A DNA stretch of 51,142 nucleotides from positions 1-51,142 of IMG/VR virus record IMGVR_UViG_3300029913_000033; one strand, written 5' to 3'. The DNA is from a virus. The notes under the pieces were generated by a model. The model saw only the letters and a list, made by a program, of their open reading frames with translations, was not told where the DNA came from and made no database searches. Within the stretch, counting starts at the first letter, position 1; every line of letters begins with the position of its first letter. This document shows, in pieces, positions 34,676 through 42,156 of the stretch. A program made the translations under genes and the position numbers.

Positions 34676-35206
34676 ATGTTCACCGGCATTTTACGCACGA
34701 ACAATGGGCCGCATAGCAGCGTCGATTGGGCCTATGCTACGGCCTCGATGCTCGCGCTAGCCTTTGAGGTCAAGCCAGAGTCGCCACGTTATGTTGAGAT
34801 TGAAATGGAGAAGGATGCATTCCGCGCCGCCGTTACCAAGATTATGATGAAGCATCATGAGGCTGCTCAGAGCTCAGAGCGTCAACTCTTGCTCGATGGT
34901 AATCATGACCGTCTTGACCAGAGCATCGACGCCGCTGAGCATACCGAGATTGAGAAGGCTGTTGCCGACATCCATGAGGCGGTAAAGCCGCTACTCGCCC
35001 TCGTCACAACCGCTGAGGTAGTTCCAGTAAACGCCGGAACCATTGAGCATGTGTCGTTTGCAGATCAACTCGATCTTGTGATTCGCCAGCGAGTCTCGAT
35101 GGACATCACGTCTACAATGCAAGTAGAACGGTCGTGGCACGCAGACCGGAATCCAGAAAATCCCTACTCCATTGCGTTTAAGGCAAACGTGCCCTACGCC
35201 GCGTAA
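34676..35206 (+). CDS. Hypothetical helical protein
   Basis: A 176-residue protein with AGAAGGA upstream. It is rich in charged helices (MEKDAFRAAVTKIMMKHHEAA, AEHTEIEKAVADIHEAVKPLL) and has no signal peptide or membrane span. Unlike the fibre genes around it, it is not Gly/Ser/Thr rich. No family recognised; it might be a cytoplasmic or assembly protein. Confidence 0.65.
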   Translation: MFTGILRTNNGPHSSVDWAYATASMLALAFEVKPESPRYVEIEMEKDAFRAAVTKIMMKHHEAAQSSERQLLLDGNHDRLDQSIDAAEHTEIEKAVADIHEAVKPLLALVTTAEVVPVNAGTIEHVSFADQLDLVIRQRVSMDITSTMQVERSWHADRNPENPYSIAFKANVPYAA

Positions 35207-35259
35207 CACGCTAAGGCGACGCCTGCCGTTGCCACAACACAGACTCAGGAGTAACGGCC

Positions 35260-35973
35260 ATCGCTACCACCGCATTCACCTATTCTGCGAAGAGTGAGCT
35301 AGCCCAAGCAGCTCACTGCTTTCTTGCAACCCTCCCAACATTGGCGTGCACCTGCTCGTCAACAGTACATATGACTGGCCTTTCGACTACTGCCGGCATC
35401 GCCGTTGGTATGGCCGTTACCGGCACAAACGCTGGAGCCGGCGGAGTCGTGTCGAAGATCGTCTCCCAGACGGCGGTCGATCTAAGCGTCGCCTCCACGG
35501 GAGCACTAACGGCAGCGACCTTCACAGGCGACGTGTTCAACATGCTGCTCATTAAGGCGTCTCCGGTATCCACCTTCTCTGGAACGCAGACAAATGTCGG
35601 CACGCCAGGAACCGGTGCGTCATCGGTAACAAACGTCGGAACCGATGAGACGTCAGGATCAGGATATACCACTGGCGGCTTCGCTCTCACAAACATATCC
35701 CCTGCGGTTGGAACCACAGCCGGTTACTGGTCGTTTACGACAAACCCGTCGTGGACTTCGGCATCGTTTTCCACCACAGCCGGTATAATCTATAATACTA
35801 GCGTACGCCTCGGAGCAGCTGCAAACGGCGTAACCGCCAACGCCTCAGGATCTGCAATAAACCGCGCCATCTCCATTCACGACTTCGGCGGCACACAGAC
35901 GGTGACTTCCGGCACCTTCACGGTCGTGTTACCTACAAACGCACAAGGCACGAGTATTCTCCAGATCTCGTGA
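35260..35973 (+). CDS. Fibre-cluster structural protein with apparent ATC start (paralogue of 36630-37385)
   Basis: The frame is open from 35215 to the TGA at 35971-35973, but no ATG, GTG or TTG occurs before 35341. The paralogue at 36630 aligns upstream of that point (ATTAFTYSAK against ATTAITCQAK), so about 27 N-terminal codons would be missing. AGGAG at 35247-35251 lies eight bases before ATC 35260, giving an ideal start with (M)ATTAFTYSAK. The 237-residue protein has GIAVGMAVTGTN, SVTNVGTDETSGSGY, ASFSTTAGIIYNTSVRLG and SIHDFGGTQTVTSGTFTV, all shared with the paralogue. It is probably a virion protein, exact place unknown. Confidence 0.65.
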   Translation: MATTAFTYSAKSELAQAAHCFLATLPTLACTCSSTVHMTGLSTTAGIAVGMAVTGTNAGAGGVVSKIVSQTAVDLSVASTGALTAATFTGDVFNMLLIKASPVSTFSGTQTNVGTPGTGASSVTNVGTDETSGSGYTTGGFALTNISPAVGTTAGYWSFTTNPSWTSASFSTTAGIIYNTSVRLGAAANGVTANASGSAINRAISIHDFGGTQTVTSGTFTVVLPTNAQGTSILQIS

Positions 35974-36006
35974 TCATAGCATCTCTCTAGGACAAGGAAC
36001 ACTTCC

Positions 36007-36594
36007 ATGCAACTCGGAATCCTCATCACTAACAACATCGTTGGCAACCATCCTGCCGACAAGTGGGCCGACGTTACCGTTGGTCGCATCATGGCCGTCT
36101 TCGACATTGCCGACGAAGCCACTGGAACCCCAGAGGCTAAGAAGGCTCGCCGGGATAAGCGCTTCTTCGAAGCAAACCTGCTCGACATCGTCACAAACTA
36201 TCACCAGGAAGTGCACGATCGTGAGCAGGCTGCTTTGACTGACAAGGCCGGCCTTCGTCTCCACGAATCCATGGAATCCCACGACGTGTGTCCCGACCTA
36301 CTCGACAAGTGCGTTGCAGAAATCGTTGCTCAAGCAGACATCAACCCAGCGTTTGCCTCCTATTTCGCACAACCAGAGGTCCAGAAGCACATCCGCAATG
36401 ATATGCTAGCACCCGACTTCACCTGTGCGATCCATGCAAACCGCCTTGGTCACTGCGACCTGAACCCAACCGACACGCACGTCGTCGCGTGGAAGAAGGG
36501 CGTTCAGCATCATGGTGCAAACGTTGGTCACATCTTCATGCAGCAACATCTTCCTGAGCACCTCCGCACCGACCTTGCAAAGGTTGCCGAATAA
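36007..36594 (+). CDS. Hypothetical acidic/His-rich protein
   Basis: The protein has 195 residues, with AAGGAA upstream of the ATG. It is mainly helical and charged, with several His residues (NYHQEVHDREQAAL, GVQHHGANVGHIFMQQHLPEH) and four Cys. It lies between two paralogous structural genes. I recognise no family. Composition suggests a soluble, non-fibre protein. Metal binding is conceivable from the His/Cys content but unproven. Confidence 0.65.
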   Translation: MQLGILITNNIVGNHPADKWADVTVGRIMAVFDIADEATGTPEAKKARRDKRFFEANLLDIVTNYHQEVHDREQAALTDKAGLRLHESMESHDVCPDLLDKCVAEIVAQADINPAFASYFAQPEVQKHIRNDMLAPDFTCAIHANRLGHCDLNPTDTHVVAWKKGVQHHGANVGHIFMQQHLPEHLRTDLAKVAE

Positions 36595-36629
36595 CTAGCG
36601 AGCAGCTCACAACATAAAGGAATCAAGAT

Positions 36630-37385
36630 ATGACTTATGCAAGCGCCACGACAGCCATCACATGTCAAGCGAAAACCGACTTCTTCAACGGCGGAATGTG
36701 CCTCGCCACCGTTACTACTCTGACCTGCACCTGCTCGTCCACCACGGCAATGACCGCCATGGGTGGTTCCGGCATCAGCGGTATCGCAGTCGGCATGGCC
36801 GTTACTGGAACCAACACCGCCGCGAACACAGTCGTCGCTCAGCTTACGGGCCAGTCTACCCTGACGCTTAGTAACGCCTCAACCGGCGCGCTAACCAACC
36901 CGACGTTTACCGGTGACGTCATGTACATCTCGCTGATCAACAACGCTAGCGCCCAGCAGTACAATAACCTGCTCGTCAATGCAGGAACTCCTGGAACCGG
37001 CACCCCGTCGGTCACCAACATCGGCACCGACGAGTGCACCAACACCTCCGGTTCCGCCTATACCGCTGGTGGCCTAGCACTCGCAAACGTTTTGGCAGTG
37101 CTGTCGTCTCAGACTGCGGTCGGCTCCTTCTCGACCACGATCCAGTGGACCTCCGCATCATTCTCCGTGTACTGCGGCGTGATCTACAACAAATCTGCTC
37201 GCCTCGGTGGAGCATCTGGTGGAATTACCCCCGGTGTCGGATCTGCCGGAACGACCTCGACAATCGCCGTCAACCATACGGTGTCCGTCCACGACTTCGG
37301 TGGTGTTCAGACGGTGTCGGCCGGAACATTTACGCTGGTCGTACCTACCGCAAATAGCAGCACAGGACTCCTCAGAATCGCTTGA
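36630..37385 (+). CDS. Fibre-cluster structural protein (paralogue of 35260-35973)
   Basis: The protein has 251 residues, with AAAGGAA upstream of the ATG. It shares the full architecture of its neighbour: ATTAITCQAK start, TCTCSSTTAM, GIAVGMAVTGTN, SVTNIGTDECTNTSGSAY, ASFSVYCGVIYNKSARLGGA and SVHDFGGVQTVSAGTFTLVV. It is strand-rich, with Thr/Ala/Gly and no catalytic motif. The pattern occurs in fibre or decoration proteins of other large phages. The two copies are well diverged at DNA level, so the duplication is old. Confidence 0.72.
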   Translation: MTYASATTAITCQAKTDFFNGGMCLATVTTLTCTCSSTTAMTAMGGSGISGIAVGMAVTGTNTAANTVVAQLTGQSTLTLSNASTGALTNPTFTGDVMYISLINNASAQQYNNLLVNAGTPGTGTPSVTNIGTDECTNTSGSAYTAGGLALANVLAVLSSQTAVGSFSTTIQWTSASFSVYCGVIYNKSARLGGASGGITPGVGSAGTTSTIAVNHTVSVHDFGGVQTVSAGTFTLVVPTANSSTGLLRIA

Positions 37386-37427
37386 TTTTCGCGATTCCAT
37401 TGCCGAGTATATGAAAGGGCAAACTAC

Positions 37428-37895
37428 ATGCCGGCAGCAGTCGCATCAACAGCAGCTTCAACCCTTGTGGCTAAGCCAACAGGGGTTGTCTGCGATTGCG
37501 TGCGTTCTGCTGCTGGTATCATTACTCCACGCCGACGTGAGTCCGGTGCGCTAGTATCGACAGCGGCTGCATCTGCGCGTATCATTGGGCGGATTAAGAT
37601 CATCTCGGTTAGGCAAAAGTTTGTCTATTATACGGTATTAGGCGGCATGGCCGGCATCGAGTCCACTTGTGATGCAGCTAATCGCACGCCTAATATCGCA
37701 TTAAACGTTTTACCATACAGATTGCCACAACCGGTGCGTCGTAGTCGACGTCTGCCGGTTTTTCTGCGCCTAAAAACACAGATAGGATTCCACTCATGGC
37801 CTACTACGCTAGCCTCGTTGCCGAATGGGCAACCATCACAACCGCAAATCCAACCTATACCACGGCGCAGAAGCTTGCAGCGATCAATGCTCTAA
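37428..37895 (+). CDS. Hypothetical protein overlapping the next gene
   Basis: The 155-residue frame has AAAGGG nine bases before ATG 37428. It is Ala/Val-rich at first (MPAAVASTAASTLVAKPTG), then basic (RRSRRLPVFLRLK). It runs 100 bases into the following gene, and a terminator-like hairpin (37729-37763) lies inside it. The last third may therefore be non-functional reading and the true gene may be shorter or absent. No family recognised. Confidence 0.42.
   Translation: MPAAVASTAASTLVAKPTGVVCDCVRSAAGIITPRRRESGALVSTAAASARIIGRIKIISVRQKFVYYTVLGGMAGIESTCDAANRTPNIALNVLPYRLPQPVRRSRRLPVFLRLKTQIGFHSWPTTLASLPNGQPSQPQIQPIPRRRSLQRSML
37729..37763 (+). terminator. Terminator-like hairpin inside the 3' part of ORF 37428
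   Basis: AACCGG (37729-37734) pairs with CCGGTT (37755-37760), and an inner CGTCG/CGACG stem (37737-37750) closes on TAGT. The arm end and following bases give five T in a row (37759-37763). It would end or weaken transcription just before gene 37796. It could also be a regulatory structure only. Confidence 0.55.
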
Positions 37896-38296
37896 CTGTG
37901 CCTGGGCCGACTATCGATGTGCAGGCTAGCACTGTTTTGGGATATATGATGCTCAACATGAAACTGGGAGTCTTACAGGCATACGCCACCACACCCCCGA
38001 ATGGGTCCAGCGCCAATATTATAGCGCTGGTCAGAGAACTACTTGTCACTTTCACCTACCCCGCATTTGATACTTTTGAGACCTCAAACGTTGTGACCTA
38101 CTCAGCGGTGAACACGATGCTAGAGGCGATGGCATCGGATACAAACACAGGAATTACCTCTACCGACGTATCAAACATAATGGGGTTGGCGCAAACCTCT
38201 CTTCCGTGGTGGGCGGCTACCGTAGCGCAGGGTGGTGGTGGCCTTACGTCACCCGTAGGTGACCCCGATCTAGAAAGCGCTGGTAATCTTAGTTAG
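37796..38296 (+). CDS. Fibre-cluster accessory protein, unknown function
   Basis: The 166-residue protein has AGGAT before the ATG. The pattern YYASLVAEWATITTANP, AQKLAAINALTVPGP and STVLGYMMLNMKLGVLQAY is helical, with conserved Trp and Leu spacing. It matches a type of small helical protein found with fibre genes in several large phages, whose function I do not know. The last 40 residues are Gly-rich and probably loose. The start is independent of the overlapping frame at 37428. Confidence 0.65.
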   Translation: MAYYASLVAEWATITTANPTYTTAQKLAAINALTVPGPTIDVQASTVLGYMMLNMKLGVLQAYATTPPNGSSANIIALVRELLVTFTYPAFDTFETSNVVTYSAVNTMLEAMASDTNTGITSTDVSNIMGLAQTSLPWWAATVAQGGGGLTSPVGDPDLESAGNLS

Positions 38297-38336
38297 TCGC
38301 TCAAGACGGCGCATCCGATAAATACAGGAGAATACA

Positions 38337-38822
38337 ATGGCAGTTGAAAAATGGATAGCCGGCGCAGGCCAGAGCCTTACCTGGGGCAATGCGTTCGCCA
38401 CGGGCGGCAGCACGGAAATAAATCAGTCCAGCTTCATCAACGGCGATGCTGTCTTGAGTAGCGTCGTGATCGCGAACGGCACGGCGTTGGACGTATTCGC
38501 GGACGTGTCCATCTCGCTCGCCTCAATAACGACGGCGGCTCCGAACTTCGTGGGGATCTACATCTACCCGCTGAACCAGGACGGCACGACTTACGGCAAT
38601 AACCTACTGTCTACCACGCTCTCTGTTGGCGCTCCTGCCGCTGAGTTTTGGGTTGGCAATATCATCCTCCCAGTAGGTACCCAGGTGTGTACTGGGATGC
38701 TGTCGCGCATCGTTTTGCCGCCTGGATCATTCTGCTTCGCTTTCTACAACCAGACGGGGGCGACGCTGGCGACGACTTCCAATGTCTGCAAATATCGAAC
38801 GTACAACCGTTCGATTGCCTAA
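38337..38822 (+). CDS. Small fibre or decoration protein
   Basis: The 161-residue, strand-rich protein has AGGAG before the ATG. It contains WGNAFATGGSTEINQSSF, DVFADVSISLASIT, NFVGIYIYPLNQDGTTYG and FCFAFYNQTGATLATTSN, a single jellyroll-like beta domain by pattern. Such domains often form knob or decoration proteins on fibres. It ends in TAA three bases before the next ATG, which has no ribosome site of its own. Confidence 0.63.
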   Translation: MAVEKWIAGAGQSLTWGNAFATGGSTEINQSSFINGDAVLSSVVIANGTALDVFADVSISLASITTAAPNFVGIYIYPLNQDGTTYGNNLLSTTLSVGAPAAEFWVGNIILPVGTQVCTGMLSRIVLPPGSFCFAFYNQTGATLATTSNVCKYRTYNRSIA

Positions 38823-38825
38823 CGC

Positions 38826-40205
38826 ATGGCACCCTGGTCCCCCAGTAAGTTCAACGTCCTAGCGACAAGCCCTCTCGAAAATGAGAGCGGCCTCGTGGGG
38901 CGCTGGTGCGTCGATGGCACTGGGTATGACTGGAGCGGCAACCAACGCAATGGAACTTTGATCGGTGGGCCAACCACGGGGCCGGGAATTGTTGGGCAAG
39001 GACTTTTATTAAATGGCAGCACTCAGTATGTAAATGTTGGCTCCCTCGCTGATTTGAACTACGTCTCGCCCGTCACCTTCACAGGCTGGGTGTACATAAA
39101 CTCACTCACGCCTGCATATTCAGGAATATTTTGTAGCGATGTATTAGGAGGAAACTTTTATTGGAACTGCTACATAACCAGCAGCGGGCAACTGGCTTGT
39201 TATGTTAATTATTTAGGGTCGAACTCTGCTTATCAAAACACTGGAGCCGTCCTAGAGACTGGTATTTGGTATCACGTAGCATACGTGGTTTCGTCTGCTG
39301 GGTTGATCGGGTATGTTAATGGTGTGCAGTCCGCCACCGCAGGCGGTGTCGGAGTGCAGCTTGTTGCAGCTAGCGGGGCCAACAACTTTATAGGCAACGA
39401 CCCGTCATCAGCGGGACGTGAATTTGGTGGCCTGATAAACGACGCTAGGGTTTACGCCCGCGTCCTTTCTCCCGGCGAGATAGACGCGATTTACCATCAG
39501 GCTTTGTCCTACCAACAAGGCTCGCCAGAAGGCGAGATGGGTGCTCTGTTTCTGCAAGCACCGACTACGATAACCGGAGCATCGGTAACCACTACGGCTA
39601 CCTATCTAGCGCAGCCGACTACGATAACCGGAGCATCGGTAACCACTACGGCTACCTATCTAGCGCAGCCGACTACGATAACCGGAGCGTACGTAGGTGC
39701 CCAAGGCAACCTCTTCTGGACGCTGATACCACTCCTTGGCACGACCTCTGCATCTGGTGCTGGGCAGTTTGTCATACCGCCGACGATTCCAATACCACTC
39801 ATAGGTGAACAAATGTTCCTATCCCTGGGAGCCGCAAACGTTCAGGCCATAGCGCTATCTCCGTACATAGACGGTGGATTCATCGACATCTATGGGGACC
39901 CATCATATGTTGGTACCCCCGAGAATATTACAATATCAGCACCATTGGCTACGTTTAACATCGGCGTACCCTTTGCAGCATCCATATCCGGTGGGATGAT
40001 AACGGCAAACCCGATACCGTCAACCACTGTGACGAATAGCGGCTATGCTAGCTGGTTCAGGGTGACGCAGTCGGATCATCTTACGGTGGTATTCGACGGT
40101 ACCATCGGAACGGGTGGTGCTGACCTAAACTTCCAAAACCTAGTGTTCGTGGCAGGGACCCCACTCGCTATCCTGGCATTCGTTTATACGGTCCCTGGAG
40201 TATAA
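38826..40205 (+). CDS. LamG/lectin-like fibre protein with 18-residue repeats
   Basis: The 459-residue protein lacks a clear ribosome site and starts three bases after the previous stop, so re-initiation is likely. Residues about 20-225 form a concanavalin-type (LamG) domain: DGTGYDWSGNQRNGTLIGG, GLLLNGSTQYVNVGSLADL, GWVYINSLTP, WYHVAYVVSSAGLIGYVNG, ARVYARVLSPGEI. Residues about 246-288 have two exact copies of an 18-residue unit (TTITGASVTTTATYLAQP) plus a part. A C-terminal beta domain follows, perhaps the attachment or trimer part. The repeat belongs to the same family as in the two giant proteins downstream. Likely a sugar-binding fibre. Confidence 0.75.
   Translation: MAPWSPSKFNVLATSPLENESGLVGRWCVDGTGYDWSGNQRNGTLIGGPTTGPGIVGQGLLLNGSTQYVNVGSLADLNYVSPVTFTGWVYINSLTPAYSGIFCSDVLGGNFYWNCYITSSGQLACYVNYLGSNSAYQNTGAVLETGIWYHVAYVVSSAGLIGYVNGVQSATAGGVGVQLVAASGANNFIGNDPSSAGREFGGLINDARVYARVLSPGEIDAIYHQALSYQQGSPEGEMGALFLQAPTTITGASVTTTATYLAQPTTITGASVTTTATYLAQPTTITGAYVGAQGNLFWTLIPLLGTTSASGAGQFVIPPTIPIPLIGEQMFLSLGAANVQAIALSPYIDGGFIDIYGDPSYVGTPENITISAPLATFNIGVPFAASISGGMITANPIPSTTVTNSGYASWFRVTQSDHLTVVFDGTIGTGGADLNFQNLVFVAGTPLAILAFVYTVPGV
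39561..39688 (+). repeat. Perfect 54-bp tandem repeat (2.4 copies)
   Basis: Units 39561-39614 and 39615-39668 are identical over 54 bases, and a third copy continues for 20 bases to 39688. The unit encodes one 18-residue repeat and keeps the reading frame. Perfect identity indicates a recent duplication. Confidence 0.95.
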
Positions 40206-40206
40206 C

Positions 40207-40533
40207 ATGGCAAACTTAAAAACAGACGCTGTAATAGCCACCGGCTCGTCTACCAGCAACATCGACCTAGTTACGCTACAGGCTATAATCGCAAACGTCA
40301 CCACTACCGTCATGCGTCAGGTAATGACCATAGGCGATCCGATATCCGGCCTGAACATCGCCAGCGTCGTACCCGACGAGCCCCAAGGGTGGGAGGCCGC
40401 GCTGGTGACGAGTATAGCCTACTCTAGGCAGATGAAAGAGCAAAGCGATCTGCTAATGCAGATTCTAGCAGAGCTTCAAAACTTGGCAACGATTCAGGGC
40501 GGTATGCCCGTAACCACGAAAGAGATTGGATAA
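40207..40533 (+). CDS. Small hypothetical protein with C-terminal helix
   Basis: A 108-residue protein that starts one base after the previous stop, with CTGGAG as a weak ribosome site. The N-terminal half is Thr/Ala-rich with possible strands (NIDLVTLQAIIANVTTTVM). The C-terminal half is a helical segment (YSRQMKEQSDLLMQILAELQNL) that could form a coiled coil for oligomerisation. No family recognised; small oligomeric fibre accessory is plausible. Confidence 0.6.
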   Translation: MANLKTDAVIATGSSTSNIDLVTLQAIIANVTTTVMRQVMTIGDPISGLNIASVVPDEPQGWEAALVTSIAYSRQMKEQSDLLMQILAELQNLATIQGGMPVTTKEIG

Positions 40534-40538
40534 ACATC

Positions 40539-40658
40539 ATGGCAAACGAAATCGTACAGCGTGGCATCGTCGGTCGCCTTCTGCGCTACGCGCAGAAGCA
40601 GCAAGACGGTCAGCCATCAACCCCAGCAGGACTTCGCACCGGACCTTATGGTGAGCAG
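40539..40658 (+). repeat. 120-bp segment identical to 41346-41465 (copies A and B)
   Basis: From the ATG both genes match base for base for 120 bases, then diverge clearly. The identity ends in the same codon context (GAGCAG). This suggests gene conversion or a recent repair event limited to the 5' end. Confidence 0.9.
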
Positions 40659-41324
40659 TTTGCATATCCAATCCTTCACAACAAAGCCGCTCTAGCCGAA
40701 GAGGGAGCCTACTACTCAAATGGGCTTGCTCCTAATACAGCTGCAATCACCTACGGCGTGACCACGCAGTATACCACCTACGCTACATCCTACCCACTAG
40801 TTGTGTTGATGAACAACGACAACGGTGTTGGCGTCAACCTGGTTCCAGATTTCATTCGCTTCCAGATGGTTGGTGTGCCAACATCGGCTACTGCCTACTA
40901 CCTCACGCTCGTGGTAGATCAGTACCGCACACCATCAGCAAACTTTACGCAGGTACAGAATGCTGTGAACCATAATACCGGTGTTGGCTCACAGAGCATT
41001 TCAAACATGTATGTTCCGTCGACCGGCACTAACATGACGCTACCAGTAGCTACCGCCGCTGCCCGTATCATTGCTCGTAACATCCCGCTTCGGGCGCAGG
41101 TTCCTGTGACTCTAGACGAATATGTAATCCAGTTTGGATCAGTTGATGGTCTTGCTGGTGGGTCGCCAATGACCGCCGCTGCAGCCGGCGCTTCACGTAT
41201 TGTAGCCCAGGTTCCACCGGTTGTTCTAAACCCACAGGAGTTTTTGCTGGTATATCTATGGGGACCATCACAGGCTGCATTCCCAACCTTTACCTGCATC
41301 GAAGAAGGTCACTACGAGCGCTAA
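40539..41324 (+). CDS. Virion protein, copy A of a tandem pair
   Basis: The 261-residue protein forms a pair with the next gene. It contains LLRYAQKQQDGQPSTPAGLR, AYYSNGLAPNTAAITYGVTT, NNDNGVGVNLVPDFIRFQM, DQYRTPSANFTQVQNAVNHN and VVLNPQEFLLVYLW, a conserved strand-rich core. It has no catalytic motif. Length and composition fit an abundant structural protein (fibre, whisker or head/tail decoration). Its first 120 bases are identical to those of copy B. Confidence 0.72.
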   Translation: MANEIVQRGIVGRLLRYAQKQQDGQPSTPAGLRTGPYGEQFAYPILHNKAALAEEGAYYSNGLAPNTAAITYGVTTQYTTYATSYPLVVLMNNDNGVGVNLVPDFIRFQMVGVPTSATAYYLTLVVDQYRTPSANFTQVQNAVNHNTGVGSQSISNMYVPSTGTNMTLPVATAAARIIARNIPLRAQVPVTLDEYVIQFGSVDGLAGGSPMTAAAAGASRIVAQVPPVVLNPQEFLLVYLWGPSQAAFPTFTCIEEGHYER

Positions 41325-41345
41325 CCAAAACGAGGAAATAAAACA

Positions 41346-42131
41346 ATGGCAAACGAAATCGTACAGCGTGGCATCGTCGGTCGCCTTCTGCGCTACGCGC
41401 AGAAGCAGCAAGACGGTCAGCCATCAACCCCAGCAGGACTTCGCACCGGACCTTATGGTGAGCAGGCGATTATCCCCATTCTCCATAACAAAGCTGCTCT
41501 AGCCGAAGAGGGTTCCTACTACTCAAACGGTATGGCTCCAAACTCGGCAGCGGTTACATACGGAGTGACAACTGCTTATACCACCTATGCTACATCGTAT
41601 CCAATAGCGGTAATCATGAACAACGACAATGGTGTCGGTGTAAACTTGGTTCCAGACTACATCCGCTTTCAGATGACGACTGCTCCCGCTTCCGCAGTTA
41701 CCGCGTTTCTAACTATGGTAGTAGATCAGTACCGCACTCCGTCTGCAAACTTTACGCAGGTACAGAATGCTGTGAACCACAACTCTGGTGTTGGTTCACA
41801 GTCGATTAGCAACCTGTACATTCCTACATCTGGTGCCAACATGACGCTACCGGCAGCCACCGCCGCTGCTCGTATCGTTGTGCGCAACCAGCCTTTGCGA
41901 GCTCAGATTCCGATTGCATTGGATGAATACGTAATCCAGTTTGGATCGGTGGATGGCCTTGCTGGTGGATCACTTATGACTGCAGCTGCAAACGCTGCGT
42001 CTCGCATTATTGCTCAAGTCCCACCGGTTGTTCTAAACCCACAGGAGTTTTTGCTAGTGTACCTGTGGTTCCCATCCTCGACTGGCTTCGCGGCTTTCAA
42101 CTACCTAGAAGAAGGTCACTACGAGCGCTGA
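41346..42131 (+). CDS. Virion protein, copy B of a tandem pair
   Basis: The 261-residue protein has the same length as copy A. It keeps the core segments (SYYSNGMAPNSAAVTYGVTT, NNDNGVGVNLVPDYIRFQM, DQYRTPSANFTQVQNAVNHN, VVLNPQEFLLVYLW). Differences cluster in the regions after residue 40 and near the C-terminus (SSTGFAAFNYLEEGHYER). Both copies end in EEGHYER. Two subunits of one mixed structure, or alternative versions, are both possible. Confidence 0.72.
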   Translation: MANEIVQRGIVGRLLRYAQKQQDGQPSTPAGLRTGPYGEQAIIPILHNKAALAEEGSYYSNGMAPNSAAVTYGVTTAYTTYATSYPIAVIMNNDNGVGVNLVPDYIRFQMTTAPASAVTAFLTMVVDQYRTPSANFTQVQNAVNHNSGVGSQSISNLYIPTSGANMTLPAATAAARIVVRNQPLRAQIPIALDEYVIQFGSVDGLAGGSLMTAAANAASRIIAQVPPVVLNPQEFLLVYLWFPSSTGFAAFNYLEEGHYER

Positions 42132-42156
42132 TCACTGCTAGTAGAAGGTTTAGACC

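Noticed and set aside
37411-37554. Small hydrophobic ORF (47 residues, one possible membrane helix) overlapping 37428
   Set aside because: Lacks a ribosome site and has the composition of a shadow frame; the frame at 37428 has a good site. Kept in mind as a remote holin-like candidate only.
40539-42131. Diversity-generating retroelement (template/variable pair) as source of the tandem paralogues
   Set aside because: No reverse transcriptase gene in the window, and differences are not adenine-specific or limited to a C-terminal patch.
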